This document shows, in pieces, positions 44,340 to 54,544 of a stretch of DNA of 64,000 nt; position 1 is the first letter of the stretch, and every line of letters starts with the position of its first letter. A program made the translations under genes and the position numbers. The DNA lies in contig NC_079515.1 in assembly GCF_000801105.2 (NCBI RefSeq), positions 36,045,407 to 36,109,406 on the forward strand, in the 5' to 3' direction. The notes beneath the pieces were generated by a model. That model was not told the DNA's origin and did not search any database. It was given only the letters and a program-made list of their open reading frames with translations. This DNA is from Raphanus sativus. Its lineage: Eukaryota > Streptophyta > Magnoliopsida > Brassicales > Brassicaceae.

Positions 44340-44721
44340 GTTGAAGTTTTGCGATGAATTTGCGAGGAAAAGGTAGGTAGCAAAAAAAAACGTGCTTTAA
44401 AATTCTTCGTTAAGTTCACGTATATCATTTCCTCGTAAAGGTGACGTAAATTTACGTTGATTTAACGAGGAAATTATATTTCCAGTTTTCCTCGTAAAGA
44501 TAATGCAAGCTTTACGTGGTTTTGACGAGGAAAATGTATTTCCTCGTAAAGACCACGTAAAGTTACGTGGGCTTTACGACGAAATGTTATCTTCGTTAGT
44601 TTACGAGAAAATAACGAGGTTTATTTCTTTCGTTGTAAATTCCTCGTAAGTTCCTCGTACATTTACGAGGATTATATTTCCTCGTTAACTTTCCTCGCCA
44701 AAATGCTGTTTTCTTGTAGTG
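44340..44721. repeat. CACTA subterminal repeats and right terminus
   Basis: Repeated TCCTCGTAAA and ACGAGGAAA motifs in both orientations end in the terminal inverted repeat CACTACAAGAAAACAG (minus strand, from 44721). Confidence 0.85.
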
Positions 44722-46099
44722 CACATGCACTTCAAAATACTTTTAGGTTATAGATTTGATTTAGTAAAAGTGGTGAACGTGACCACCTAGTTAGGCTATA
44801 AAAGGAGAAACCGAGTACATGTATTGTACCCCATCTAGTTAGGTTACAGAGAGAGTATTTTAATGTATGATAGTTATAAATATCAAATCATCGTGGGCAT
44901 GGCAAGTTAAAACATTAGCAACGATGCTACAAACTTGATCATGTTCAACCCCAAAAAATAAGAACTATGATTCATACTCTTATTTTTTGTTAAGGAGATG
45001 AAAATTAAAAGTCAACTTTTTGTGAGAGATCAACTTGAATCACACGTGCCGAGTGCAATCGAATTGGGATCTGGGAAAAAGAATGTGGGAAGGTTAAGCT
45101 GGCACCTCAGAAAACGTTGTGCCCATCATTACGAAACTACTTCTGATTTTCATCGCTACTAATATGATTACATTTGATTCTCACTATTTATTATATGAGT
45201 TATATGAGGCAGGCCATGTTCAAGTTTTATATTATAAAGTTCCATATATATGGCAGGCCACGTTCATGTCTTTTTGTTGAAGAAAAGTCAATTAAGGTTA
45301 GTTTTCCTGAATTTAGAATATAATTAATTGATCCTAGAGATCTAGCTTTTCTCCCTCTCAACTTTACTAGTAGTGGCACACCACAATCCACCCATAAAGC
45401 TTTTTTGCTTTTTTGAAATATGGATTTGTTACCTCTAAATTCATATGATTTAAGCCCTACATGTGATTAAAATCAGATGGATCATAGCGAGTAACTTTAT
45501 CAAAAATAGTGTATATTTTTGGTATAAAGTTTTTTTCAGCCATGAAATTTCAGTTTTACCTATCAATATATTTTTCCGTTGATATTATACTTTATACTCA
45601 TATTGTTAGACAATAGCATGAATTTATAAGTGTGCTAAAATAAAGTTTTTGAAAGAAAAGGATACGAGCATGAAGCATACATCCGTCCAATCATTGTTTT
45701 ATTAACAAAACATACACATTAAAATATATAAATAAATAAATGAACAAGATATTAAGGTGTAGACAAACAAGAGATGATGCCACAATTACATAGATAACTG
45801 TTTTTTTCCTCTGTTTTGAGGTCTGATGTACTTTTACAAAATAAATGACATCGTCCAATTATTAAAGTTGGTGAATTATTATTTGAAGAAAGAAATTAGT
45901 ACTGAATTATTTCAGGGATCAAAGATTGACAATAATAGGATCAAGAACCTAACCATTATTTGTTTTTGGTGAGACGAACCACTTGAATATCATGTACACA
46001 TTACACCGGCAGGTTACGGTGTTTATGAACTTATGATTATGTGGAATCAATTCAGAAATTATGAAATTCGTAAAAAAAATTAGCAAAAAAAAACACATC

Positions 46100-46147
46100 C
46101 TTAAAACCAAATTATTATTATTTTTGTCACTTAAAACCAAATTATTA
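46100..46147. repeat. micro-insertion flanked by an 18-bp direct repeat
   Basis: CTTAAAACCAAATTATTA stands at 46100-46117 and 46130-46147 around only 12 bp, TTATTTTTGTCA. Confidence 0.6.
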
Positions 46148-46304
46148 ATTATTTTTTGGTTTTTTGGGCTTTTATTAATAGACTCAGAACGACCTGGCAA
46201 CAACTGGTCCAGTCGCACAAGAATCCAAGACTACTGAAAATCTGTTGGGCCCAAGATATGATCTTTGAGAGTTTCAACTTGATCTTCATCAAGAAGGGAG
46301 GGAT

Positions 46305-46365
46305 GAAGGTAGGCTTATATCTTTTTTGATTTTTTTTCAAAAAAAGAAGGTAGGCTTATATCTTT
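46305..46365. repeat. micro-insertion flanked by a 20-bp direct repeat
   Basis: GAAGGTAGGCTTATATCTTT stands at 46305-46324 and 46346-46365 without mismatch. The 21-bp insert is a T-run followed by CAAAAAAA, like the one at 4182-4200. It is the longest duplication of the class. Confidence 0.65.
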
Positions 46366-48847
46366 GTGATATTAATTTTAGATGTCCATGTCTCTATTTA
46401 GATGGGTTTTGAAAACCATGGGCCTTTGGACCACCTAAAGCAGTAGTTTAGTTCTTCTAGTGTTTAGCTGTCACTCGAACATTCCAAGGTTGTCTCTCTA
46501 GGACAGGGCGAATTATAAACCACAAATATATGGAAGAAGAGATTTATATTTGACAACATTAACAATGGTTATTAATTTATCGTACCATTTTACTTTTCTC
46601 TGATTAGTACAATATTAAAAAAAACCACCCATTTTGTTATCATCTGATTTAGACTCTATGGTGGTTTTCATATGCTCGGATCACATTCTATCTTAGACTT
46701 TATGGTGGTTGACTATTGGCCAAGCGTACTGCAAGCTCGTCACTAGCTTCCAATGATAACAAATGGAAGTACTACATCTTATGATAGAATGCAGTCCAAG
46801 TAAGCAAACTAGTGCGCATAAGAGGACTGATAGGACCATGACAACATTTGCATCAAAGCTCATATGGTGTGTATAGGAGTGAGATGCTTCATGAGCATCT
46901 GCAAAGGGAGGCGTTGCCGTTGTAGATGGTTAATAAGCTGTATGAAGTAGTTGACATGATAAACCTTGTTTGAAGAGTTAGTTAAGATAGATCTTCTAGG
47001 TTTTGTTCTAGGTTCTATATATATTGAAAAGGTACAGGTTTCATATATACTTTTCTCATATATAAATGGAAACTGTTTTAAACTGACTTTTTCTAAATTA
47101 TGGTTGGTGGAATATGCTGGGGAAATTAACAAAGTCCTTTAGTGCTTCGTTTTATTTATATTTATTAGTCTTCATATATGGATTCTCCACTGAAAATCTT
47201 AGTGTGATTTCTTATTGAATATGAGTGGCCCATTCATACCATTTACTGACTTGTCTAGGTTCAGTCTCTAACTTGTATCTGGAAACCATGTGGCAGTAAA
47301 TTTGGAAAATCAAATCCCTTAGAGTTGCTCACAGGGACACACATGTGCTTTAGCTGGAGCAGCAATGAACTTTCCCTAATCTTTGAGACAGCACTGAGAT
47401 AACACACCTCTTGGGTCTTAGCTCATGTCACTGATCTCTCTCTTTTCCGTCTTAGGGCTTTTAGTATATCTTTTGTTTGATGCCAACTAAATTATGCAAT
47501 GACATCCATCTATACTGATTATATTTGATTTAGATCCAAGTAATGCATTGATTAGGGGTGGATTGATGTGTATTATGAATGATGCAAGGCAGGGGAGATA
47601 TATCCTTTGGCACCAGTCTCACTCTGAAAACTACATAAAGACTATACAAGCGTATCTGAAAATGATGTGTCTTCTTCTTTTGCTTATGCCACTATAGGTT
47701 CCAGCTACGAACATATAGTGGTTTGTTTTTTTATTCCTTTCCTGAGTGATTAACTCTGCCTTTATTGCTTTATGTTACTTGGGATACTAGGTTATCCTCG
47801 TGCATGCTTTGGTTGACATTCTTGATTTGATAGTCTTCCTACATCGTGATTATTAGAGTGGAGTAAAGAAAAGAGCATCAAGATGTGAAATAGATTAAAG
47901 AAAGAGCTCACAACAATGTCGACAGAATTTTTCCATTTTTTTGTGCATTTTTCTGGATTATCCGAATTGAACCTCTAATATCCATTATACTCATGCACCT
48001 TCTATACACATTGAGTGCACCACCATGCATCGGTTTCTCGTTAATCGTTCAGTTAGGTTCGTCTTTGTAATGTTTTTATCACTGTAAGCACATTGTTAAA
48101 TTGGAGCTTTCAATTATGGTCTCATACCATGTGTGCCTTTGCTTGACATATTACAAGTATTCCCCAAGGTAGCTTTTAGGTTTGACTATCACCCACTCAC
48201 TTGGGTGGATTTGTTTGACCTTATTATGAGCTGGGTCCATATAACTTTCCAGACACATAGAGCTGGTTTTTTTTATCATTAGAACTAATCATCCTTAATA
48301 TACTTCTTACCCTCAATGCTTACAGTGGATCGGTTTTTGGGCATATAGACGATGTTACTTCGGATGGATTTGTAACTGATTAGAGCAGATCGAAGTTGCA
48401 TCATTGTTGTCTTTGTTTTGCTTTCTTCATGCAATACCTTGGTGTCTCTGAACTTCACTGAAACAATCTATTGTCAGTAGTGGTTACTTAGTCTTGTCTG
48501 TGTTTTGTGATATGAAATGCAGAGGAATTCTCTGAAAAGTATTTATCAAACTTTCCTTCCAGATGACGGTTTCTATTATTAGCTTTGGATATGAGTACAT
48601 GTATTTCTATTTGTAAATAGCTCATATACCACCTCCATAACACAGAAAAATCTGATGAACTTATGATGCCATGAAAAGCTTAAGATATATTCTCTTTACA
48701 TTTTGAGCTTCAGGGCAAAATAAAAATAAACAAAAAGGCTCCATTGTGTTTGATTTTGGAATCCTACTGGCTAGAGACATAAACTCTGTTCCAATGTTGT
48801 TGACGAACTAAAATCTTGAAATCTAGTTGTTTATTCGCACATACTCT

Positions 48848-49513
48848 CTAGCTGCTTTCTCTAAAAGTGCTGACTCTTGCTTCAGGTTCTACAGGATCAA
48901 TTCTCACCTCTATGCTCTCCCTTGGTGTTGCTTCAACCTCATCAGCTTCATCGCAATCTCCTAATATCTTTTGACATGTCTCAACCAGACAGTGTCTACA
49001 TTTAGGACAAGTCATATGTTGTGTAAGCCACTTGTCGATACAACGAACGTGGAACCCATGGTTACACTTTGGAAGCAGCCGTATCTGTTCTCCAGCTACG
49101 AAATCAGACAAGCAAATGACACACTCTTCGCCAACCCCTGACAAGTTCATCTCAGGTGAGTAAGTCACTACCGGGAACATCTTGAGAACTTTCTTCTTGA
49201 TGCCTTTGTTTGCTGCTGAGCCTCGTGGTGTGGACGGGATTGGGATGGGATCAGAGATCATGAAACTCGAGGAACGTCTAAATGCGCAACGGATTATGTA
49301 ATGCAACCCTAGTGAGCAGATGATACCGCAGACAAGGATAGAGAGAAGCAGGAGAATGTTGCCGCTCAAGTTGTTCTTGTCAGGTACTTGAGCTTGTTGC
49401 TGTTGTATGTTGTGATGAAAAGGAAGCTGCTGAAGCAATTTTCTTGAGAGTAAGCTGTTGATGGAGTGTTCTTGGAAGGCTTGAGATGAAGAAGGTGAGT
49501 GATCTGAAGACAT
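48848..49513 (-). CDS. ATL77: RING-H2 finger protein, ATL77-like
   Basis: Intronless, 221 residues. Ser/Gln-rich N-terminus, one membrane span (about 52-74, NILLLLSILVCGIICSLGL), a linker with KMFPVVTYSPEM where other ATLs have the GLD box, and a RING-H2 domain C131-C172 (CVICLSDF ... LPKCNHGFHVRCID ... TCPKC). It is an ATL-family E3 ubiquitin ligase. The closest relatives I know are the ATL75-80 group on Arabidopsis chromosome 1 and ATL77 on chromosome 3; position beside the bS6-like gene and WNK6 favours ATL77. A TATA box lies about 90 nt upstream. It appears intact. Confidence 0.9.
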   Translation of the reverse strand: MSSDHSPSSSQAFQEHSINSLLSRKLLQQLPFHHNIQQQQAQVPDKNNLSGNILLLLSILVCGIICSLGLHYIIRCAFRRSSSFMISDPIPIPSTPRGSAANKGIKKKVLKMFPVVTYSPEMNLSGVGEECVICLSDFVAGEQIRLLPKCNHGFHVRCIDKWLTQHMTCPKCRHCLVETCQKILGDCDEADEVEATPRESIEVRIDPVEPEARVSTFRESS

Positions 49514-49600
49514 CTTTACTCTTTTTTTTTTCTCTTTTGATTTGGTTTCTCTTATGCTGTTTTGCTATGTTTTATTCCCTTGAATGATTGAAATTGTTGC

Positions 49601-49610
49601 TTATATATAA
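49601..49610 (-). promoter_or_regulatory. TATA box of the ATL77-like gene
   Basis: TTATATATAA is symmetric and lies 88-97 nt upstream of the start codon on the minus strand. Confidence 0.5.
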
Positions 49611-50681
49611 GCTTTAATGATACTCAGTTAGTGGGGGGCTACAGGAATTATATGTTTTAGAGATAATTAATTGTTGGTTATGGAAAGTTCCTTCTCTATC
49701 TCTTGAAATGAGATGAGGACTTTGGGACCCAGGAAGAGCTTATCCAATTCCATGAGTCCCCATGTGTACAGATTGTGCCTCCGTCCATATCTTTTCCAAT
49801 TACAAAAGGGTTTTGTAGGGACAATCATATAGTTTTAGAAATACAATAATTGATAATATATTATTATATGATGCTTGCATTAATCAAGAGAAGTTGTTGT
49901 ATCTCTATTATGATGGTCTGAAAAGAAGTGCTGTGTTTTGTTGCTTTTATAAATTCTCTGTATTATTGTGCTTCTCTTTCCATGTGTTATGTCGCTTCAT
50001 AATTCTCTCTATATTTTAAAAATATCAAAATTTTTTTTTTAAATAATAGATAGTTTATTTATTTTTCTGGACATATTTTATTTTCTTGTGTAAATTTCCT
50101 GATTTGGAAATGATTGCGACTAAAGTCAGTGAAATGACTATATATGTAAAAAAAAAATAGAATTATGATTGCTTATAGTGGACGATTAAAAGATAGATCT
50201 ATATGTTGGTTGTCATTAGACCATTGTTCTTTTCATTTCATAATTCATATCGTTTACTCTTTACAGGTAATATATGCAAAATCGTTCTTGATACTGTAAT
50301 GATTTTCCAGGATCTAATCGATAAACTTGTCTCCATATATTTGAAACTTTTTCTGAATAATTTTGATATATAATATTTATTCGTTTTCCCAAAAGCCAAT
50401 GAAACAAAACAGATGTAATCTGCTCTATAGCCCCTTTTTGATTCTACTCCACAAACGTTATCGTTTGGATTTTGGTTTTGTCTTTTGCGGCGTCATAATC
50501 TTTCCTAACCTTAATCTATGGTGCCATGTTTAGTTGCTTTTAATGAATGATTCCGCTTCATCGTTCTTATGTAATTATATAACTCAAACACAATTCTCCA
50601 ACCTCCAGAGAGTCATCGGTCCTATTGATATGTAGAACGTATATTCGATTTCTACCATCCATAACATGATTTTTAATATAA
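49611..50681. other. gene-free AT-rich upstream region
   Basis: Nothing recognised beyond the expected ATL77 promoter. Confidence 0.5.
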
Positions 50682-50724
50682 GAAAATCGATATTTGGTCA
50701 AAAATAATATGAAAATCGATATTT
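50682..50724. repeat. micro-insertion flanked by a 14-bp direct repeat
   Basis: GAAAATCGATATTT at 50682-50695 and 50711-50724 flanks 15 bp beginning GGTCAAAAAT. The GGTCAA core recurs in other members, but here a T-run longer than three is lacking. Confidence 0.45.
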
Positions 50725-50734
50725 GTTACTAGAC

Positions 50735-51480
50735 GTGGGTATTCGAGGTCCCAATCGGATTTTGGTTTTATCTAATCGGGTTTCGGTTTTTCGAGTTTAT
50801 CAAAATCAGCCCATTCGGATTATTTAAAAGTTCGGTTCGGGACCGGTTTGGATTCTATCGGGTTCGGGGTTAGTAAATCTTCAGAGAACCGGTACAACCC
50901 AATGTACTTTCGGGTTCGGGTCCCAATCGGTTTTTCGATTTAAAAATATCTGATTTATACCTACTTTGTAACCAAAACATAAGTAAAATTGGTTTGTTTT
51001 GGTTTTGAATACCTAATTTGTAATTTTTTGTAACCAGAACCATAAATAAAATCGATTTAAAAATAAGAAAATAACATCAATCATGATCATTCAAAATCAA
51101 ACGAAAAAGAAATCATAAAACGAAAAGTACGACCTCATAAAATGAGAAACATTTTTTTACTGAAAACAAAATCTAAATCTAAATTTAAATATTTTAAAAT
51201 TTAACAGCCACCTTTAATCATCAATCTTCATATATTAGAACCACCAACCTTTATGTAATAGATAAATATTTCAGATGTTCAATATATTTTAATATACTTT
51301 GAATACATATTATGAATTGAAATTATGTTTGGTATAGATCTTTTTGGGGTTTTGAATGTTTCGGGTTCTATCGGATATCCATTTAGATTCAGGTTCGGTT
51401 CGGGTAATACCCATAACCCGAAATACCAAAAAACAAGATCCATTCGGTATTTATGTCGGGTTCATATCGGTTCGGATTCA
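50735..51480. repeat. CGGTTCGGGT-rich dispersed repeat
   Basis: Interspersed degenerate TCGGGTT/CGGTTCGG blocks at both ends (50735-50935 and 51355-51480) surround an AT-rich middle. This pattern is common in Brassicaceae non-coding repeats. No reading frame and no clear termini are seen. Confidence 0.55.
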
Positions 51481-51498
51481 TTTTGCTCAAAAGAAAAA

Positions 51499-51678
51499 AT
51501 GATCTCGCTGATGAAGCTTATAAGATTTTAAACACTAATTAAATACTTTTTCTTTTCCTTTTCAAAAAATACATATATTTTTCATTAATTGAAAAATTAA
51601 ATGATTTATACATATTAACTATTTCAATTTTGGAGTAGAAATGTTATAAAATCTTATAAGCCTCATCGGCGAGATCAT
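51499..51678. repeat. 32-bp inverted repeat around 116 bp
   Basis: The arm at 51499-51530 (ATGATCTCGCTGATGAAGCT...) and the reverse complement of 51647-51678 agree at all but two of 32 positions. The interior is AT-rich and not self-complementary, so it resembles the TIRs of a 180-bp non-autonomous DNA element. A TA-rich context hides any target duplication. Confidence 0.6.
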
Positions 51679-52680
51679 ATATATATATATATATAAATAT
51701 TCCTCTTAATCAACATAGTAATCTTAGAGCGAGTATTCATATTTTTGTAACTAAAAAGGGGCTTTAGTGTGTATATATGCATTGATATGTTGAATATTCA
51801 ATTATAGACAGAGATTTGGAGATAGATACAACTGAAATATGTGGTTGTGGACATGGATAGAGCACCCTCAAGAAACACAAGTGGGATACTTAGCTTTCTA
51901 ACCCTGCTTATCTCAAATTTTATTTGCCTCTTTGATTATTTTAATGAGTGACTGAGAAGAAAGTTTTGAGAAATAGATTTCATCTCTCCGGTACTTGGTG
52001 CATCATGGGAAATATTTTGCATGTCACGTAGCCTAATGATAAGTTATAGAATTCGAATATATATAATCTTGTAGTACCTTGAGAGATTTCAAGATGAATA
52101 ATGTTTTCCACATCGAAATTAACTAGTTCTGATTAAGCGTACATATATGCAGCATAGAATATTTTTGGAAGGTACGTATGTGTTGCTTAATTAATAAGAT
52201 CAATAATTAAATATCAAGAACCAAAGAAAGACCAATAAGAAGACGCCGTGAAAGTCAGTGCTAGGAGTCGAAAGCTTGATTTTCTTATTTTTTTTTTAAT
52301 TTCTTATTTCTTATCATTGAATGCATTATTAGTGTTTGTCAGATTTAATATTTTATAGAAATTTTTAATATACAATAGATAGAAAATCACTTAAATAATG
52401 GCATCATTTTTGTTTTATTTAGTTATGTGAAAAGACTATATGATCTTTTGTTCTTTCTTATAGGCCAGAAATATGTAGATGGGATGTAAAATGTAAATCA
52501 TCTCTTCGAAGATGATCAAAACAGGAGGGCAAAGTTCAAGCGATATATTTTATGTCTTGATGATTTTTAATGTAAAGAAGAATTACAAGATGAGGCAAAA
52601 ATTAATGGTACAAAAAGTACATAAAAGAATGTGGCTACTATTCATTAGTAGTCATATGCACAAGTTAAACAAAAATGACC
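51679..52680. other. gene-free spacer with (AT)n
   Basis: Starts with an (AT)n tract (51677-51695). No gene is recognised. Confidence 0.5.
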
Positions 52681-52760
52681 AATGTATATGATAGACGATT
52701 ACACAAGAATGATCTGGTTTCTTACTCAAAATGACCAATTGGTCATTAAAATACTCGGCG
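52681..52760 (+). pseudogene. short Ty1/copia integrase-like relic
   Basis: MYMIDDYTRMIWFL resembles the start of the copia integrase core (xxxDDYSRxxWxxxL), including the paired Asp. Only this short stretch is visible; no LTRs or other domains are found. Confidence 0.35.
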
Positions 52761-52828
52761 TAAACAAAACAAAAAACAATGATACGCAGTCGTTTAAAGT
52801 AAAAAAAAAAAGCGAATCTGGGAAGTCT

Positions 52829-52838
52829 AAAACCCTAA
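52829..52838 (+). promoter_or_regulatory. telo-box upstream of the bS6-like gene
   Basis: AAAACCCTAA, about 75 nt upstream of the ATG. Telo-boxes are typical of promoters of translation-related plant genes. Confidence 0.5.
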
Positions 52839-52912
52839 TAGTAAAAACTCCAAATCTAATTTGTTAGTCACTCTCTCTCGTCGGAAGGAAGGAAGAAGAG
52901 GAAGATCTCAAG

Positions 52913-53735
52913 ATGCCTCTGTACGACTGTATGCTTCTGTTCAAGCCAATAATCAGGAAGGAGGGTCTGATCGAGCTCGTTGCGCGCATAGGGAAACACG
53001 TTACAGCAAAAATGGCGTACTCACGGAGGTCAAATCATTCGGCAAGGTCGAATTGGGTTACGGTATTAAGAAGCTCGACGGTAGACACTATCAGGTAAAA
53101 GAAAACGCAGAGTGTTTCAATCAAGTGATTTAATTGAGTTCGTTTTGATTAGGGTTATCGCATTCCGATTCAATTGTAGATTTTAGGGTTTTTGGTTACT
53201 ATTTGATTTTACATATCTCTGATCGATCCATATTTGCTAAAGAACTAAGCTTTGAGTTGGATTGTGAATATCTTAATTCACATTAGCCACAAAGATCGTT
53301 GATTTGCCTACTTGACCTTACGCCTAGTCACAAAGATTCTTGATTCACCTAGTTGAGCTTATAACAGAACAGCTAAGGATTTGTCCAAAAGAGTTTGATT
53401 GGGTATGCAGAACCATGGGGTTTGCTTAGTACCATTTTGTGCCCTTGGGAGATTTGAATGTGTATATATATAATTAATATATGGGGTGAATGGTGGCGCA
53501 GGGACAACTGATGCAGATAACAATGATGGCAACACCAAACATGAACAAGGAGCTTCACTACCTCAACAAGGAAGACAAACTCCTGCGCTGGCTCCTTGTT
53601 AAACACCGCGACATCAAGATTGGATCATCTGAAATGGAAGATCGTCAGGACGAGTTCAGCAGAGTTACTAACAGGAGCTTATATGAGGAATCCTCAACGG
53701 ACGAAGAAGACGATATCCTTGGCTTAAGACGATGA
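52913..53735 (+). CDS. ribosomal protein bS6-like, with one-base frameshift in exon 1
   Basis: Exon 1 (52913-53094) starts MPLYDCMLLFKPIIRKEG. Exon 2 (53502-53735) continues GQLMQITMMATPNMNKELHYLNKEDKLLRWLLVKHRDIKIG and ends in an acidic tail. This is the bS6 fold of organellar small-subunit proteins (At3g18760-like, probably mitochondrial). Coding length is 416 nt, one short: after GKHV the frame should read YSKNGVLTEVKSFGKVELGYGIKKLDGRHYQ, which is found in the next frame, so one base (probably a T) is missing near 53000-53002. Without a correction the product stops early. Either a pseudogene or a sequencing error. A telo-box lies upstream. Confidence 0.88.
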
Positions 53736-54544
53736 TGAGGAGACGAGGAAATCGTTTTTTACTCAGACCAGAGTGTGTGTCCTTCATCTTTGTCTTATGG
53801 TTTTATTGGCTGATAAATGCAAACATGTATTGACACGTCATCTTTGCATGGGCAGAGATGTGTCTCTGTTTTTAGAATTTTCTCATTTTTGATTTTAATT
53901 ATTAAAAATAGAGGTGATCGTTGGTGAACAAAACACTTGTTGTCGTTGTTTCTATTTTTTACCCTTGGTCGCTCCATCTTCTTCGTCCATCGGTTTTCTC
54001 AATTAGGGTTTCCTCTCATTGTTGTTCTCCCCTTGTCCGTTCTCTTATCTCACGTTGGCGATTTTTATCAGACAAGAACAAAAGCTTCATCCCCTCTTAG
54101 GTAACTTCGAGGCTCAGAATCATACAACTCTGTTTTTTTTTCACTTTCTTTTGGGCGATACAAATATTTTTCATGGTATGGTTTGTTTGCATGGACGTGA
54201 AGTCTGTCTCTCTCGATTTGCTCATGTGGGTGTTTCTTCAAATGGTTCATGGTAGTTGTTTATGCATATCTTGGATGATAAAGATGCAACAATCCTAAAC
54301 TTTTGACCTCTATACTTAATTATTGTTCTTGTATCTGTTGATCGGAGCTTTACTCAATTAAAATGATGAAAAGTTGGATTCAAGGTTGTATTAGCGTTGT
54401 GGGGATGATAACTTGTTGTCTTTGAATATTCTTTCGTTGAAAAATGTTGCGCTCGAAAATAATCTAAGGATCTTTTAAAGATTCGGTGTGTGTTTTTGCA
54501 TTGTTGGTCTTGTGAGCCTTGCAGGTAAGGAGGTTTAGGAAAAT
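53736..54544. other. 3' flank of bS6-like gene and leader of WNK6
   Basis: The right half probably holds the WNK6 5' UTR with an intron (TTAGGGTTTCCTCTC near 54004). No coding frame is supported. Confidence 0.45.

Larger units (their letters stand above)
36313..44721 (-). mobile_element. CACTA (En/Spm) transposon, left end lost in the gap
   Basis: The right end is intact: on the minus strand it begins CACTACAAGAAAACAGCA at 44721, the CACTA terminus. Dense CCTCGTAAA/TTTACGAGG subterminal repeats lie near both ends (36313-36620 and 44340-44700). Inside, on the minus strand, are a TNPD/TNP2-type transposase gene and a second gene of the Transposase_24 type, the usual two-gene content. At least 8.4 kb is present. 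Frameshifts in both genes indicate that this copy is probably inactive. Confidence 0.92.
44722..48847. other. 4.1-kb gene-free region
   Basis: No gene could be supported on either strand. Two micro-insertions at 46100 and 46305 are listed separately. The part near 48.8 kb should hold the ATL77 3' UTR. Confidence 0.5.

Noticed and set aside
49869..50400. Possible further gene upstream of ATL77 where Arabidopsis has other loci
   Set aside because: No frame with coding character was found on either strand.
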